Below, piece by piece: positions 41,026-49,457 of a stretch of 64,000 nucleotides of DNA (its first letter is position 1; each line of letters starts with the position of its first letter). Below the pieces are notes generated by a model that was not told the origin of the DNA, made no database searches, and worked only from the letters and a program-made list of their open reading frames with translations. A program made the translations under genes and the position numbers. This stretch comes from Thermococcus sp. M39 (lineage in GTDB: Archaea; Methanobacteriota_B; Thermococci; Thermococcales; Thermococcaceae): assembly GCF_012027325.1 (NCBI RefSeq), contig NZ_SNUG01000002.1:53211-117210 (forward strand). The letters are read 5' to 3'.

Positions 41026-41790
41026 TTGCTCAAATATATCAGCTATTTCGCAGTTGGTGTTTTCATAGGAATCTTAGCTGCTCTTTTCGGATTGGGTGGG
41101 GGATTTTTGATAGTTCCTACACTCAACCTCTTGGGAGTTGAAATTCACCACGCTGTAGGAACGTCCTCAGCAGCTGTTGTATTTACTTCGCTCAGTTCTG
41201 CTTTAGCGTATTCAAGGCAGAAAAGAGTTCATTACAAAGCTGGACTCCTATTGGCAAGCACTGCAATAATCGGAGCATACATTGGGGCTTGGATGACCTC
41301 TCTGCTGAATCCAGCACAGCTTAAGGTGATCTTTGGTGCTACGTTAATACTTGTTGCAATTAGGATTTACCGCAAGAAGACAGCAGAGCCAAGTGAAGTT
41401 AGGCTAGAGGATGTTAAAATAAATTACAAGTTCGTTCCAGTTGGTGGATTTTTCGCGGGAATTGCCTCAGGGCTACTCGGCGTTGGAGGGGGAATAATAA
41501 ACGTCCCATTCCTTGTTTGGCTTGGAATGCCAATTCACTATGCCGTTGCAACTTCAAGCTTTGCAATAGTTTTCACCGCTACAAGTGGGGCAATCAAGCA
41601 TTACATGATGGGAAACGTTGAAATTCAGTGGCTTGTCCTTTTGGTTCCTGGCTTGATAATTGGCGCACAGCTCGGAGCTAGGATAGCAAAGAGAACTAAG
41701 GCTTCAAACTTGAAAAAAGCATTTGCAGTAGTTTTAGCGTTATTAGCCTTGAGAATGATTTTAAAAGGGTTGGGAATTGCGGTTCCGTAA
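41026..41790 (+). CDS. TauE/SafE family permease
   Basis: A 254-residue protein with about eight membrane helices and the TauE/SafE duplicated signature: GLGGGFLIVPTLNLLGVEIHHAVGTS in the first half and GVGGGIINVPFLVWLGMPIHYAVATS in the second (quoted in parts: GGGFLIVP, GGGIINVP). The family exports or imports sulfite, sulfoacetate and other organic anions. The start is TTG 41026 with a strong GGAGGTGAT site. A paralogue follows at 41822. Confidence 0.91.
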   Translation: MLKYISYFAVGVFIGILAALFGLGGGFLIVPTLNLLGVEIHHAVGTSSAAVVFTSLSSALAYSRQKRVHYKAGLLLASTAIIGAYIGAWMTSLLNPAQLKVIFGATLILVAIRIYRKKTAEPSEVRLEDVKINYKFVPVGGFFAGIASGLLGVGGGIINVPFLVWLGMPIHYAVATSSFAIVFTATSGAIKHYMMGNVEIQWLVLLVPGLIIGAQLGARIAKRTKASNLKKAFAVVLALLALRMILKGLGIAVP

Positions 41791-41821
41791 TCTTTAAAAT
41801 TGTTCTTTTTTACTCTTTTTC

Positions 41822-42583
41822 ATGCTTCAGTATATCCTCAACATTTTCATTGGCTTTTTCATAGGTTTGCTCGCTGGTCTATTCGGGGTTGGCGGAGGTT
41901 TTCTAATAGTTCCTGTTCTAACTCTCATGGGTTTGCCCATCCATGATGCAATTGGGACAAGTTTGGCATGTATATCTATGAGTTCTTTTGCATCTGCTTA
42001 TGGGCATTTGAGACGAAAAAATGTTCTTTTCAAAGTTGTGATATTAAAGGAAGCATTTTCAATCCCATCTGCATTGTTTGGTGCCTACATAACTGCATTC
42101 CTAAATACAAGACAGCTGAGTGCGATATTTGGTTTTGCTTTGATATACGTTGCATACAAGCTGATTAAAAAGCCTGAAACTGAAATAGTCTCAACAAAAA
42201 AGAAGGTTAAAGTTGACTACAAGAAGGTTCCAATGATAGGAATTATCTCCGGTTTTTCTTCTGGACTTTTAGGAATAAGTGGTGGAATTTTAAACGTTCC
42301 GCTGTTTTATTCGTTGGGACTTCCAATTCACTATGCCATTGGTACTTCAAGCGTTGCTTTATTCTTCACGGCCCTAGCTGGTGTAATTGGACATTATACA
42401 CTTGGACAAGTTCATTTTGACAAAGCCATATTACTAGCCCCGGGACTAATATTGGGAGGCTTTTCGGGAGCTAAAATTGCACACAATACACATCCGGAGC
42501 ATCTTAAGAGGAGTTTTTCGCTGATACTTACCATAATCGCAATTAGGATGATTTTGAAGGGCCTAGGCTTTGCTGTCCCTTGA
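41822..42583 (+). CDS. TauE/SafE family permease, tandem paralogue
   Basis: A 253-residue membrane protein closely related to the preceding one. It has the same two GGGFLIVP / GGILNVP repeats and ends in nearly the same phrase (RMILKGLGFAVP beside RMILKGLGIAVP), which shows a recent tandem duplication. The 31-base gap is T-rich and no ribosome site is obvious, so it may have its own near-leaderless transcript. The substrate is unknown but is probably an anion. Confidence 0.91.
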   Translation: MLQYILNIFIGFFIGLLAGLFGVGGGFLIVPVLTLMGLPIHDAIGTSLACISMSSFASAYGHLRRKNVLFKVVILKEAFSIPSALFGAYITAFLNTRQLSAIFGFALIYVAYKLIKKPETEIVSTKKKVKVDYKKVPMIGIISGFSSGLLGISGGILNVPLFYSLGLPIHYAIGTSSVALFFTALAGVIGHYTLGQVHFDKAILLAPGLILGGFSGAKIAHNTHPEHLKRSFSLILTIIAIRMILKGLGFAVP

Positions 42584-42657
42584 GTGTTTCATAACCCAAA
42601 AGTTAATTTAACCATTTGCTATGGCATTCTTGAGTCTAGGCTTTGCTCTGATGATAG

Positions 42658-43146
42658 CTACAGATAGCTCTTTACCTCCTCTCTTAACTTTGTGTACACT
42701 AGAAACGTGGCAAGAGCTACCAAAATTTCCACTATTACCAGAGGCCAATCATACGAATAATAGAGCCTGTAAATGTACATAAGGCTTGGAATCAGGAACA
42801 TAAGGGCTAACAACGTGCTTATTGGACAGAGTATTAAGAAATCCGTGAATGAAAAGTTTGAGTTCACCCCAGCGAATGCAAGCTTAGATATGTGATATGC
42901 AAAGGATATCAGCAGTGCAGCGAATACCAAATAGCCCGTGATTAGTTTCTTTCCAAGCTTTTCACGGTTCCAAAAAGCGTATATGAGAACAAGTGGCATG
43001 GCTCCTACATAGGCTTCTAGCCATGCTGACAAATCTTTCAGGAAGCCATAGGGAGCGTCAAAGTTGGCAAAAGCTATTGATCCTGGCTGGAGAAAAGCGA
43101 GGAGCGCAAGATTGAGCAGGATAAACTTAAGCTGTTCCCTCTTCAA
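42658..43146 (-). CDS. small polytopic membrane protein
   Basis: About 162 residues with four to five hydrophobic helices (for example LVLIYAFWNREKLG, LLALMFLIPSLMYIYRLYY, PLVIVEILVALATFLVY). No family with known function was recognised. The start is ambiguous: TTG 43146 lies four bases after GGTGAC, while a GTG at 43155 would include that site. It is divergent from the coiled-coil protein gene at 43347. Confidence 0.65.
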   Translation of the reverse strand: MKREQLKFILLNLALLAFLQPGSIAFANFDAPYGFLKDLSAWLEAYVGAMPLVLIYAFWNREKLGKKLITGYLVFAALLISFAYHISKLAFAGVNSNFSFTDFLILCPISTLLALMFLIPSLMYIYRLYYSYDWPLVIVEILVALATFLVYTKLREEVKSYL

Positions 43147-43273
43147 GAATGTCACCGTACCAAATTTGAGTTCGTGATATTTATTCTTTTTCTTGTCGTT
43201 TCAAATTCAAAATCTTAGAATTTTCTTGCTCAAAAAAGTTAAATACTCGAAAGACAAATCCAAATCAATAAGT

Positions 43274-43292
43274 GGAACGTTCCGAAACGTTC
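43274..43292. promoter_or_regulatory. AACGTT palindrome, possible operator
   Basis: GGAACGTTCC (43274-43283) is a perfect 10-bp palindrome and is followed without a gap by GAAACGTTC, a near copy. It sits 55-75 bases before the ATG at 43347 and some 30 bases after the AT-rich TTAAATACTC stretch, near the expected transcription start. It could be bound by a dimeric regulator; this is inference. Confidence 0.4.
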
Positions 43293-43346
43293 TTTTCACC
43301 GGGTTCCTAAAATAAGTTGAACTCACATTCATAACTGGTGATGTCC

Positions 43347-44540
43347 ATGAGATGGAGTGCCTTGGCGCTAGTAGTGTTGCTTCTTGGAAGTCTGATACCA
43401 TTTAGCATGGCCCAGGATGAGGCCAGTAATACAACAGCGGTTCAGCAGCTGACTCTTAATAACGCAACAAGGGAGCAGATAATTGCAGAACAGCTCATTA
43501 ACCAACTTACAAAGTTAAGCGAATTTACTGAAAAAAGAGTTGAACCAATAAAGGACAAGCTCCCAGAGAACTCAACAATATTGGTGCATTATGAGAAAGC
43601 AGAGGAGTTCAAGGAAAAGGCACTTGAAGAGTTCAACAACGGCGATTATTATAACTCAATACTTGACGCGTTAACTGCAATGCAACACTACAAGATTGTT
43701 TTGAGAGAGTTAAAAGAAGGAAAAGAAAAAGTTGAGAGGGCAAGAGAATGGATAAGGGCTGAGATAGAGAGAACAATTCAATACTTCAGATTCGTTGAGA
43801 AGACAATCCATATGGCTGAAAAAGAGGGAATTGACGTTAGCAACTTGACAATGCTTTACAACGAAACAAAGCAAGCATACAAAGTTGTGTTGGACGATAT
43901 CAGAGCAAAAGATTTTGAAAAAGCAAGAGAAGATCTCCAAGTAGCAAAGGAAAAGAAAGCACAGCTTGATGAGGAGTTACGGAAAGTTAGGAAGAAATTA
44001 GCTTATGCAAACGCTGACAAGATTGTAAAAGAGTTTTTAGTTAGAACAGACAAGGGCATAACCTTTGCTGAGAGAGCAATACAAGAAGCAAAAGCGAGAG
44101 GAATAGATACCTCCGAAGCAGAGGCTAAGCTTGAGGAGATAAAATCCATTTATGAAGAAGTCAAAAGCTTGGCAGAGCAGAAAAAGTGGAAAGATGCTCT
44201 AACAGTGATAATTGAAAACAAGCCAAAGATTGACGCATTTTTCAGGAGCCTCAATAAGATTCACGAAAGATTTGTTGATGAGAAGATAAAACGAGATGTT
44301 GGTGCATTCCTCAGGGAGATGCAGGACAGGATTAGAAAAGACGCTAGAGCATTACAAGAGCTCAAAAACAGAGGAGTTAACACAAGAAGATCTGAAATTG
44401 AGCTTAGAACTGCTGCACAAGAGTTACAAATAGGGTTGAGGCTGCTCAAAGAGAGGAAACCTGCCCTCGCAAAGGAGCACTTTGGCATTGCACTGAGACT
44501 GCTCTACAATGTTGAGCAGTTCATCCTTTCCCATTCCTGA
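43347..44540 (+). CDS. secreted coiled-coil protein
   Basis: A 397-residue protein with a cleavable-looking signal peptide (hydrophobic core residues 4-19, SMAQ near the cleavage site) and an almost entirely helical, charged mature part. Three repeats of a helix pair can be seen in phrases such as MAEKEGIDVSNLTML, EAKARGIDTSEAEAKL and ELKNRGVNTRRSEIEL, so the chain is a tandem three-helix array. N-glycosylation sequons occur near the N-terminus (SNTT, NNAT). ATG 43347 follows GGTGAT. The next gene, 24 bases downstream, encodes a membrane HTH protein, so they probably form one unit. Confidence 0.84.
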   Translation: MRWSALALVVLLLGSLIPFSMAQDEASNTTAVQQLTLNNATREQIIAEQLINQLTKLSEFTEKRVEPIKDKLPENSTILVHYEKAEEFKEKALEEFNNGDYYNSILDALTAMQHYKIVLRELKEGKEKVERAREWIRAEIERTIQYFRFVEKTIHMAEKEGIDVSNLTMLYNETKQAYKVVLDDIRAKDFEKAREDLQVAKEKKAQLDEELRKVRKKLAYANADKIVKEFLVRTDKGITFAERAIQEAKARGIDTSEAEAKLEEIKSIYEEVKSLAEQKKWKDALTVIIENKPKIDAFFRSLNKIHERFVDEKIKRDVGAFLREMQDRIRKDARALQELKNRGVNTRRSEIELRTAAQELQIGLRLLKERKPALAKEHFGIALRLLYNVEQFILSHS

Positions 44541-44564
44541 TTTTTTATTTTTGGAGGTGGTTAA

Positions 44565-45398
44565 ATGAGAAAAATCATGGCTCTAATTGGGATCGCTTTG
44601 CTTGCAATTCCGTTGGTTAGTGCTGAATTCACTGTTTCTGATTTAGAGCTCACCATTTATAGAGATGGATACGTTAAGGTTTATTATCAAATTATCCCCA
44701 GCGAATATGCTGTTCAAATAAGCATTCCTCTTTTGGGTAAAGATTATGAAAACCTAATTGTGGAGGATGAAAATGGAAATCCTCTCAATTTTGAAGTTTC
44801 TGGGAATAGTGTGATAATTTATGTTAACGATGCTCAGCTTATAAAAGTCTCATATTACACTCCTGATTTAACTTCCAAGCATGGGCTTGTTTGGACTCTA
44901 AACGTTTCATCCCCTTACCCTTTTAAGGTTGTGCTTCCAGAAAATGCGATAGTTGTTGATTTAAGCGATATTCCTCTCTCGATAAGCTCAAATGTTATTT
45001 CCATGCCGCCAGGAAATCAAAGTATATCGTACACTTTAGAATACGACGTGGAGAGGAATTCTCAAAATGTGGTATACTATCTCCTTGCGGGAGTTTTAGC
45101 TATCAGTGCAGTATTTATTGGGATAAAGCTGATCTCCCGCAAAAAGGTCTCAAAAGACGTTAAAGTTGACAAGGAGGCATTTTTAAAGAAGATAGAAAAA
45201 TTCGACCTAAATGACGAAGAAAGAAATGCATTGTTATACATCCTTGAAAAAGGTGGAAGAGCAAGTCAAGCAGAAGTTAGAAATGCTCTAGGGCTTCCAA
45301 AAACTACAGCGTGGAGGATGTTTAAACGCCTCGAAAAGCAAGGATTAGTGAAAATAATCAGGGGAAGAAAAGAGAACTGGGTAGAACTTAGACCTTAA
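44565..45398 (+). CDS. membrane-anchored HTH transcriptional regulator
   Basis: A 277-residue one-component regulator. A signal-anchor (residues 1-20) leads to an extracytoplasmic beta-rich domain of about 150 residues, one membrane helix (YYLLAGVLAISAVFIGIKLI, about 175-195), and a cytosolic winged-helix domain at the end (ALLYILEKGGRASQAEV, LPKTTAWRMFKRLEKQG). The layout implies that a signal outside the membrane alters DNA binding at the membrane. GGAGGTGG precedes ATG 44565. It is the second gene after the secreted coiled-coil protein, a possible signal partner, and overlaps the metG 3' end by 4 bases. Confidence 0.87.
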   Translation: MRKIMALIGIALLAIPLVSAEFTVSDLELTIYRDGYVKVYYQIIPSEYAVQISIPLLGKDYENLIVEDENGNPLNFEVSGNSVIIYVNDAQLIKVSYYTPDLTSKHGLVWTLNVSSPYPFKVVLPENAIVVDLSDIPLSISSNVISMPPGNQSISYTLEYDVERNSQNVVYYLLAGVLAISAVFIGIKLISRKKVSKDVKVDKEAFLKKIEKFDLNDEERNALLYILEKGGRASQAEVRNALGLPKTTAWRMFKRLEKQGLVKIIRGRKENWVELRP

Positions 45399-47593
45399 TG
45401 AACTCTTGCCCCCAATTTTATTTCTTTATCTGGCATCAGCAGTGCAACGTTCTCACCGTCATCTGCAGCCAAAAGCATTCCTTGGCTCTCTACACCACGG
45501 AGTTTCTTCGGCTCAAGGTTTGCTATAATCACAACATATTTGTTGAGTAGCTCCTCTTTGCTGTAGTACTTCTTAAGTCCCGCAACTAACTGTCTAACTT
45601 CGCCTCCGAGGTCAACTTTGACGATGTAGAGCTTGTCTGCGTTTGGGTGGTCTTTAACTTCGATGATTTTTCCAACCCTCAGGTCAAGCTTTGCAAAATC
45701 ATCAAACTTTATATATTCCATCTTTTTACCCTCCCTTTTCTTCTCATTCTTCTCAAATTTTTCCCCGTAGATGCTCTTAAGTATTGCCATTGCCTCCTCC
45801 TTTCTCTTTTCGCCAAACTTCTCAAGGGTAACCTTTACGACTTCGTCCATCTTATAGTATTTTTCAAGAAGAAGTTTTGCGCTCTCTGGATTTCCTCTGG
45901 CGATGTGCTTAACTATGAAAAATATGATGTCTTCATCAGTGACCTTCCTAAAGAGTATCTCAGCTTTTCTAACTCTATGTCCAGCCGGAATTTCGGTGAA
46001 CTCCCACTTCTTAAGCTCCTCAAGGTTTAAGAGGTGCCATATTTTTTCGCTTGCATCTGGGAGGAACGGCTCAATGAGTATTCCAAGGGCTTTGACTATC
46101 TGGAGGGAAACATTGACTGTTGTTGCTGTTCTCTGTTTGTCAGTCTTTGCGGTCTTCCAAGGCTGCTGGTAATCGAAGTAGCGATTTCCAAAAGCGGCTA
46201 ATGCCATAACTCTCTTCAATGCATCTTTGAAGCGGTATTTCGCTATCAGCTCTCCAACTTCCTCAAATGCCTTTTCAATTTCCTCAAACGCTTGTCTATC
46301 TAATTCATCAAGCTCTCCTCTCTCAGGAACTTTTCCATCAAAATATCTGTTAACAAAGGTTAGAGCTCTATGGACAAAGTTTCCAAGGATGTTAACTAGT
46401 TCCTCATTTATCTTTGCCTTGAAGTCCTTGAAATTAAAGTCCGAATCCCTCGTTTCGGGCATTATTGCCGTTAGGTAGTACCGGAGGTAGTCAGCGGGGA
46501 ATTCATCCAGGAATTCATGAACCCAAATGGCCCAGTTTCTGCTAGTTGAGAACTTCTTGCCTTCCAAGTTGAGGTATTCGTTGGCTGGGATATCATAAGG
46601 CAGTAACCACTCAAATTCTCCGTTTTCATCTTTAAACTTTCCATAGCTCATTAGGAAAGCCGGCCAGAAAATTGCATGGAATGGTATGTTGTCCTTCCCG
46701 ATGAAGTGAATTATTTTTGTTTCTTCTCCGTCATAATTTGCCAACCAGTACTTTTTCCATTCTTCTTCCTTACCTATGCGCTTGAAGTACTCAATTGTTA
46801 TCGATATGTATCCTATTGGAGCCTCAAACCAAACGTAGAGAACTTTGCCCTTCATATCTTCATCTTCAAGTGGCACTGGAATTCCCCAGTCCAAGTCTCT
46901 GGTTATAGCCCTCTCCTCAAGTCCCTCCTTTATCCATCCAAGAACTGTATTCCTAACGTTGGGCTTCCAGTGTTCGTTACTCTCAATCCATTTCCTAAGC
47001 TTTTCCTGGAAGTCTTGCATTTTGATGTAATAATGGGCTGAATCTTTGAAGGTTATGGGATTTCCGCAGAGGTTGCACCTTGGATTTATTAGAATTTCGG
47101 GAGTTAGCGGCCTTCCGCAGACCTCACACTGGTCTCCCCTCTGCTCCTCAGCCCCACAATAAGGGCAGGTACCAATTACAAACCTATCTGGGAGGAATCT
47201 CTTATCGTGTTCACAGTAAGCTTGCTTTGTTACCTTCTTTACAAGGTGTCCGTTCTCAAGGGCTTTTAAGAAGAAATCCTGGCTGACCTTGTAGTGAACT
47301 GGCAACTCCGTTCTTCCGAAGTAATCAAAGCTTATCTTAGCCCTTGCAAAAGTGGTCTTTATGTGTTCGTAATAGTAGTCAACAATCTCCCTCGAACTCT
47401 TGCCCTCCTTCAACGCCCTGAATGTTATCGGCGTCCCGTGCTCATCGGTTCCACAGATGTAAACCACATCTTCCCCTTTTAGTCTAAGATATCGGACAAA
47501 GATATCCGCTGGCAGATATGCTCCAGCCAAATGTCCTGCATGTATGGGGCCATTAGCGTAAGGTAAAGCTGATGTTACCATATATCTTGTCAT
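45395..47593 (-). CDS. metG: methionyl-tRNA synthetase with C-terminal tRNA-binding domain
   Basis: A 732-residue class I synthetase. The HIGH motif is YANGPIHAGHLAG near the N-terminus, the zinc knuckles are CPYCGAEE, CEVCGR and CNLCGN, and the KMSKS-like loop is KFSTSRNWAIW. The last 110 residues (FAKLDLRVGKIIEVKDHPNADKL, in part) are the EMAP-type tRNA-binding domain that in archaea may be fused or separate; here it is fused. ATG 47593 is four bases after GAGGTGAT, so the longer frame to 47602 is not used. Confidence 0.97.
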   Translation of the reverse strand: MTRYMVTSALPYANGPIHAGHLAGAYLPADIFVRYLRLKGEDVVYICGTDEHGTPITFRALKEGKSSREIVDYYYEHIKTTFARAKISFDYFGRTELPVHYKVSQDFFLKALENGHLVKKVTKQAYCEHDKRFLPDRFVIGTCPYCGAEEQRGDQCEVCGRPLTPEILINPRCNLCGNPITFKDSAHYYIKMQDFQEKLRKWIESNEHWKPNVRNTVLGWIKEGLEERAITRDLDWGIPVPLEDEDMKGKVLYVWFEAPIGYISITIEYFKRIGKEEEWKKYWLANYDGEETKIIHFIGKDNIPFHAIFWPAFLMSYGKFKDENGEFEWLLPYDIPANEYLNLEGKKFSTSRNWAIWVHEFLDEFPADYLRYYLTAIMPETRDSDFNFKDFKAKINEELVNILGNFVHRALTFVNRYFDGKVPERGELDELDRQAFEEIEKAFEEVGELIAKYRFKDALKRVMALAAFGNRYFDYQQPWKTAKTDKQRTATTVNVSLQIVKALGILIEPFLPDASEKIWHLLNLEELKKWEFTEIPAGHRVRKAEILFRKVTDEDIIFFIVKHIARGNPESAKLLLEKYYKMDEVVKVTLEKFGEKRKEEAMAILKSIYGEKFEKNEKKREGKKMEYIKFDDFAKLDLRVGKIIEVKDHPNADKLYIVKVDLGGEVRQLVAGLKKYYSKEELLNKYVVIIANLEPKKLRGVESQGMLLAADDGENVALLMPDKEIKLGARVH

Positions 47594-47761
47594 CGTTATC
47601 ACCTCGAAAAACTAACGTTATTGGCTTTATAAGTGCTGTGAAATTTAAACATTACGGTGAGTTATTTTTAATAGATAAAAATATGCTCAGTTATGCATAA
47701 ACTAATGCTATCTCCACCGAACATTATTTAACATGAGAGCAGAAAGTCTTTTGGTGATTAC

Positions 47762-48109
47762 ATGAAAGCACGAGTAAGGGAGAAATTCAAATTTGATGCA
47801 GCTCATGCGGTTGTTATCAATGGGGAACCAGAAGAAATCCACGGTCATACTTTCAGGCTTGAAGTAGTTGTAGAGGGAGAGCTTAGGGAGGGGTATGTAA
47901 TTGATTTCTTAGAGCTCAGAAAGATTGTTGAAAGCGTTATAGCTAACTTGAGGCATAAAAATCTCAATAAGTTTTTTGACAACCCCACTACCGAAAATAT
48001 AGCAATGTGGATTGCCCAAAAGGTTAAAGAAGAACTGCCTCCAAATGTCAAGCTTCAGAGAATTGTCCTCTGGGAAGGAGATGAAAACGGAGTCGAGTTT
48101 GAATTCTAA
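47762..48109 (+). CDS. 6-pyruvoyl-tetrahydropterin synthase/QueD family protein
   Basis: A 115-residue T-fold protein. The zinc histidines are His15 and the HGH pair at 27-29, and TTENIAMWIA gives the conserved region near the C-terminus. The catalytic Cys that precedes the HGH pair in PTPS and QueD is absent: that stretch is GEPEEIHGH, with acidic residues in its place. Archaeal variants with Glu have been linked to dihydroneopterin cleavage in pterin synthesis, so this role is more likely than queuosine synthesis. It ends three bases before the convergent MFS gene. Confidence 0.87.
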   Translation: MKARVREKFKFDAAHAVVINGEPEEIHGHTFRLEVVVEGELREGYVIDFLELRKIVESVIANLRHKNLNKFFDNPTTENIAMWIAQKVKEELPPNVKLQRIVLWEGDENGVEFEF

Positions 48110-48112
48110 AGT

Positions 48113-49330
48113 TCAGCCGCTCAGCACATCCCTAAACTTGATGTAGTAAATGATCACCACCAAAAACATCAAGCTCCAGATACCAAGGGCAACCTTCCAT
48201 GCTGGATAGAGGTCAAGCAAGGGGCCTATGATCATTAGCCCCAGTGGAGTTGAAATATTTACGAGCATCCCCAGAGCTGAAAACACCCTGCTCCGGAGTT
48301 CGCTTGGCACTGCCCTCTGAATTCTTGCCTGTAGAGGAATGCTGATTATTGCACTGCTAAAGCCCCAGAGAAGGTTTATTGCAAGCAGACATGCAAATAC
48401 CGTTGCTGTAGAAATCATTACAAAGGGAGAAATCAAAAAAACAAAGGCAACCATCACAGCACCGTTGAAGAAAAGGGATTTAAAAAACAGTTTTCCAGCT
48501 GTTCTTCCAAGTTTTACCGCAACCAACATATTGCCCAAAAGCATTCCGACCATAAGTGAAGACTGAAGAACCCCAAATTGTTGACTTGAGAGCTTTAAAA
48601 CTATCCTGTAAACGTATGGTTCCAATACAGAACCGAATGGCTGTCCCAAGGCGTTCATAAACAGGGCAAAGCTCATCAAAACTATGAGATAACGACTTGA
48701 TAGTAAGAATGACAGTCCTTCATTTATATCATTTATAACTTCACCAAAGCTCTCCAGCTCTCTTGTTTTCCATTCATACTCTATCAGCAGTTCAAAGATG
48801 CCTGAACCAAAGAAGCTCAGTGCGTTTATCATGAACGCAAGCTTTACACCTCCAATTGCATATACCAGACCACCAAGTGCTGGCCCAATGAGGCGGGCAA
48901 CTATTGAGAGGGAGCTCACTATTGAATTCGCCCTCTCAAGCTTGTCAGACTCAACCAGATCAGGGAACATGGCACTTGTAGATGTCCCGAAAAATGTGCT
49001 CATTATCGCAAGAACAATCTGAAGAATAAGAAGCTGATATATCTGAAAGAGGTTGAGAAAAATAACTCCAAAAAGAAGAACTCCCCTAAGCAGATCAAAA
49101 CCTACCATCAGGGCTTTTCTGTTGTATCTATCACCAACAACACCAGCAAAGGGCATGAAGATTAAGGAGGGAATTATATCCGCCAAAACAAAAACGCTCA
49201 TCATACCCCCGCTCTGGGTTTTATCAAGGATGTACAGGGGAAGGGCAACTTCGTGAACTGCCCACCCTATTTGAGACACAAATCTTCCAACTGCAAAGAG
49301 CCAAAAATTTCTACCGAGACCCTCTTTCAT
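48113..49330 (-). CDS. major facilitator superfamily transporter
   Basis: A 405-residue protein with twelve predicted helices and MFS signatures (GVVGDRYNRKALMVG after helix 2, LEPYVYRIVL and SLVGMLLGNMLVAVKLGR-like in the second half). Its length and order suit the drug:H+ antiporter (DHA3-like) group, so it may export a small toxic compound. ATG 49330 is chosen because a TTTATA element lies at about 49350, inside the longer frame that begins at 49360. It has its own promoter and a convergent neighbour. Confidence 0.88.
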   Translation of the reverse strand: MKEGLGRNFWLFAVGRFVSQIGWAVHEVALPLYILDKTQSGGMMSVFVLADIIPSLIFMPFAGVVGDRYNRKALMVGFDLLRGVLLFGVIFLNLFQIYQLLILQIVLAIMSTFFGTSTSAMFPDLVESDKLERANSIVSSLSIVARLIGPALGGLVYAIGGVKLAFMINALSFFGSGIFELLIEYEWKTRELESFGEVINDINEGLSFLLSSRYLIVLMSFALFMNALGQPFGSVLEPYVYRIVLKLSSQQFGVLQSSLMVGMLLGNMLVAVKLGRTAGKLFFKSLFFNGAVMVAFVFLISPFVMISTATVFACLLAINLLWGFSSAIISIPLQARIQRAVPSELRSRVFSALGMLVNISTPLGLMIIGPLLDLYPAWKVALGIWSLMFLVVIIYYIKFRDVLSG

Positions 49331-49457
49331 TATTACCACGTCTGTGGTTTTTATAAACACTTTGTAAAGTAGAATTTATAAAGTTTTTGCTTTCTGCTTC
49401 AGAGCCTCAGTTTTCTGCATCTGCAACAGCTGAAAAAGAGTAAAAAAGAATGGGAAT

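Noticed and set aside
42636..42660. CTGATGATA stretch resembling a C box
   Set aside because: No matching D boxes at the required spacing on either strand.
43207..43401. 64-residue minus-strand ORF over the start of the coiled-coil gene
   Set aside because: It overlaps a well-supported start and signal peptide and the promoter region, with no ribosome site.
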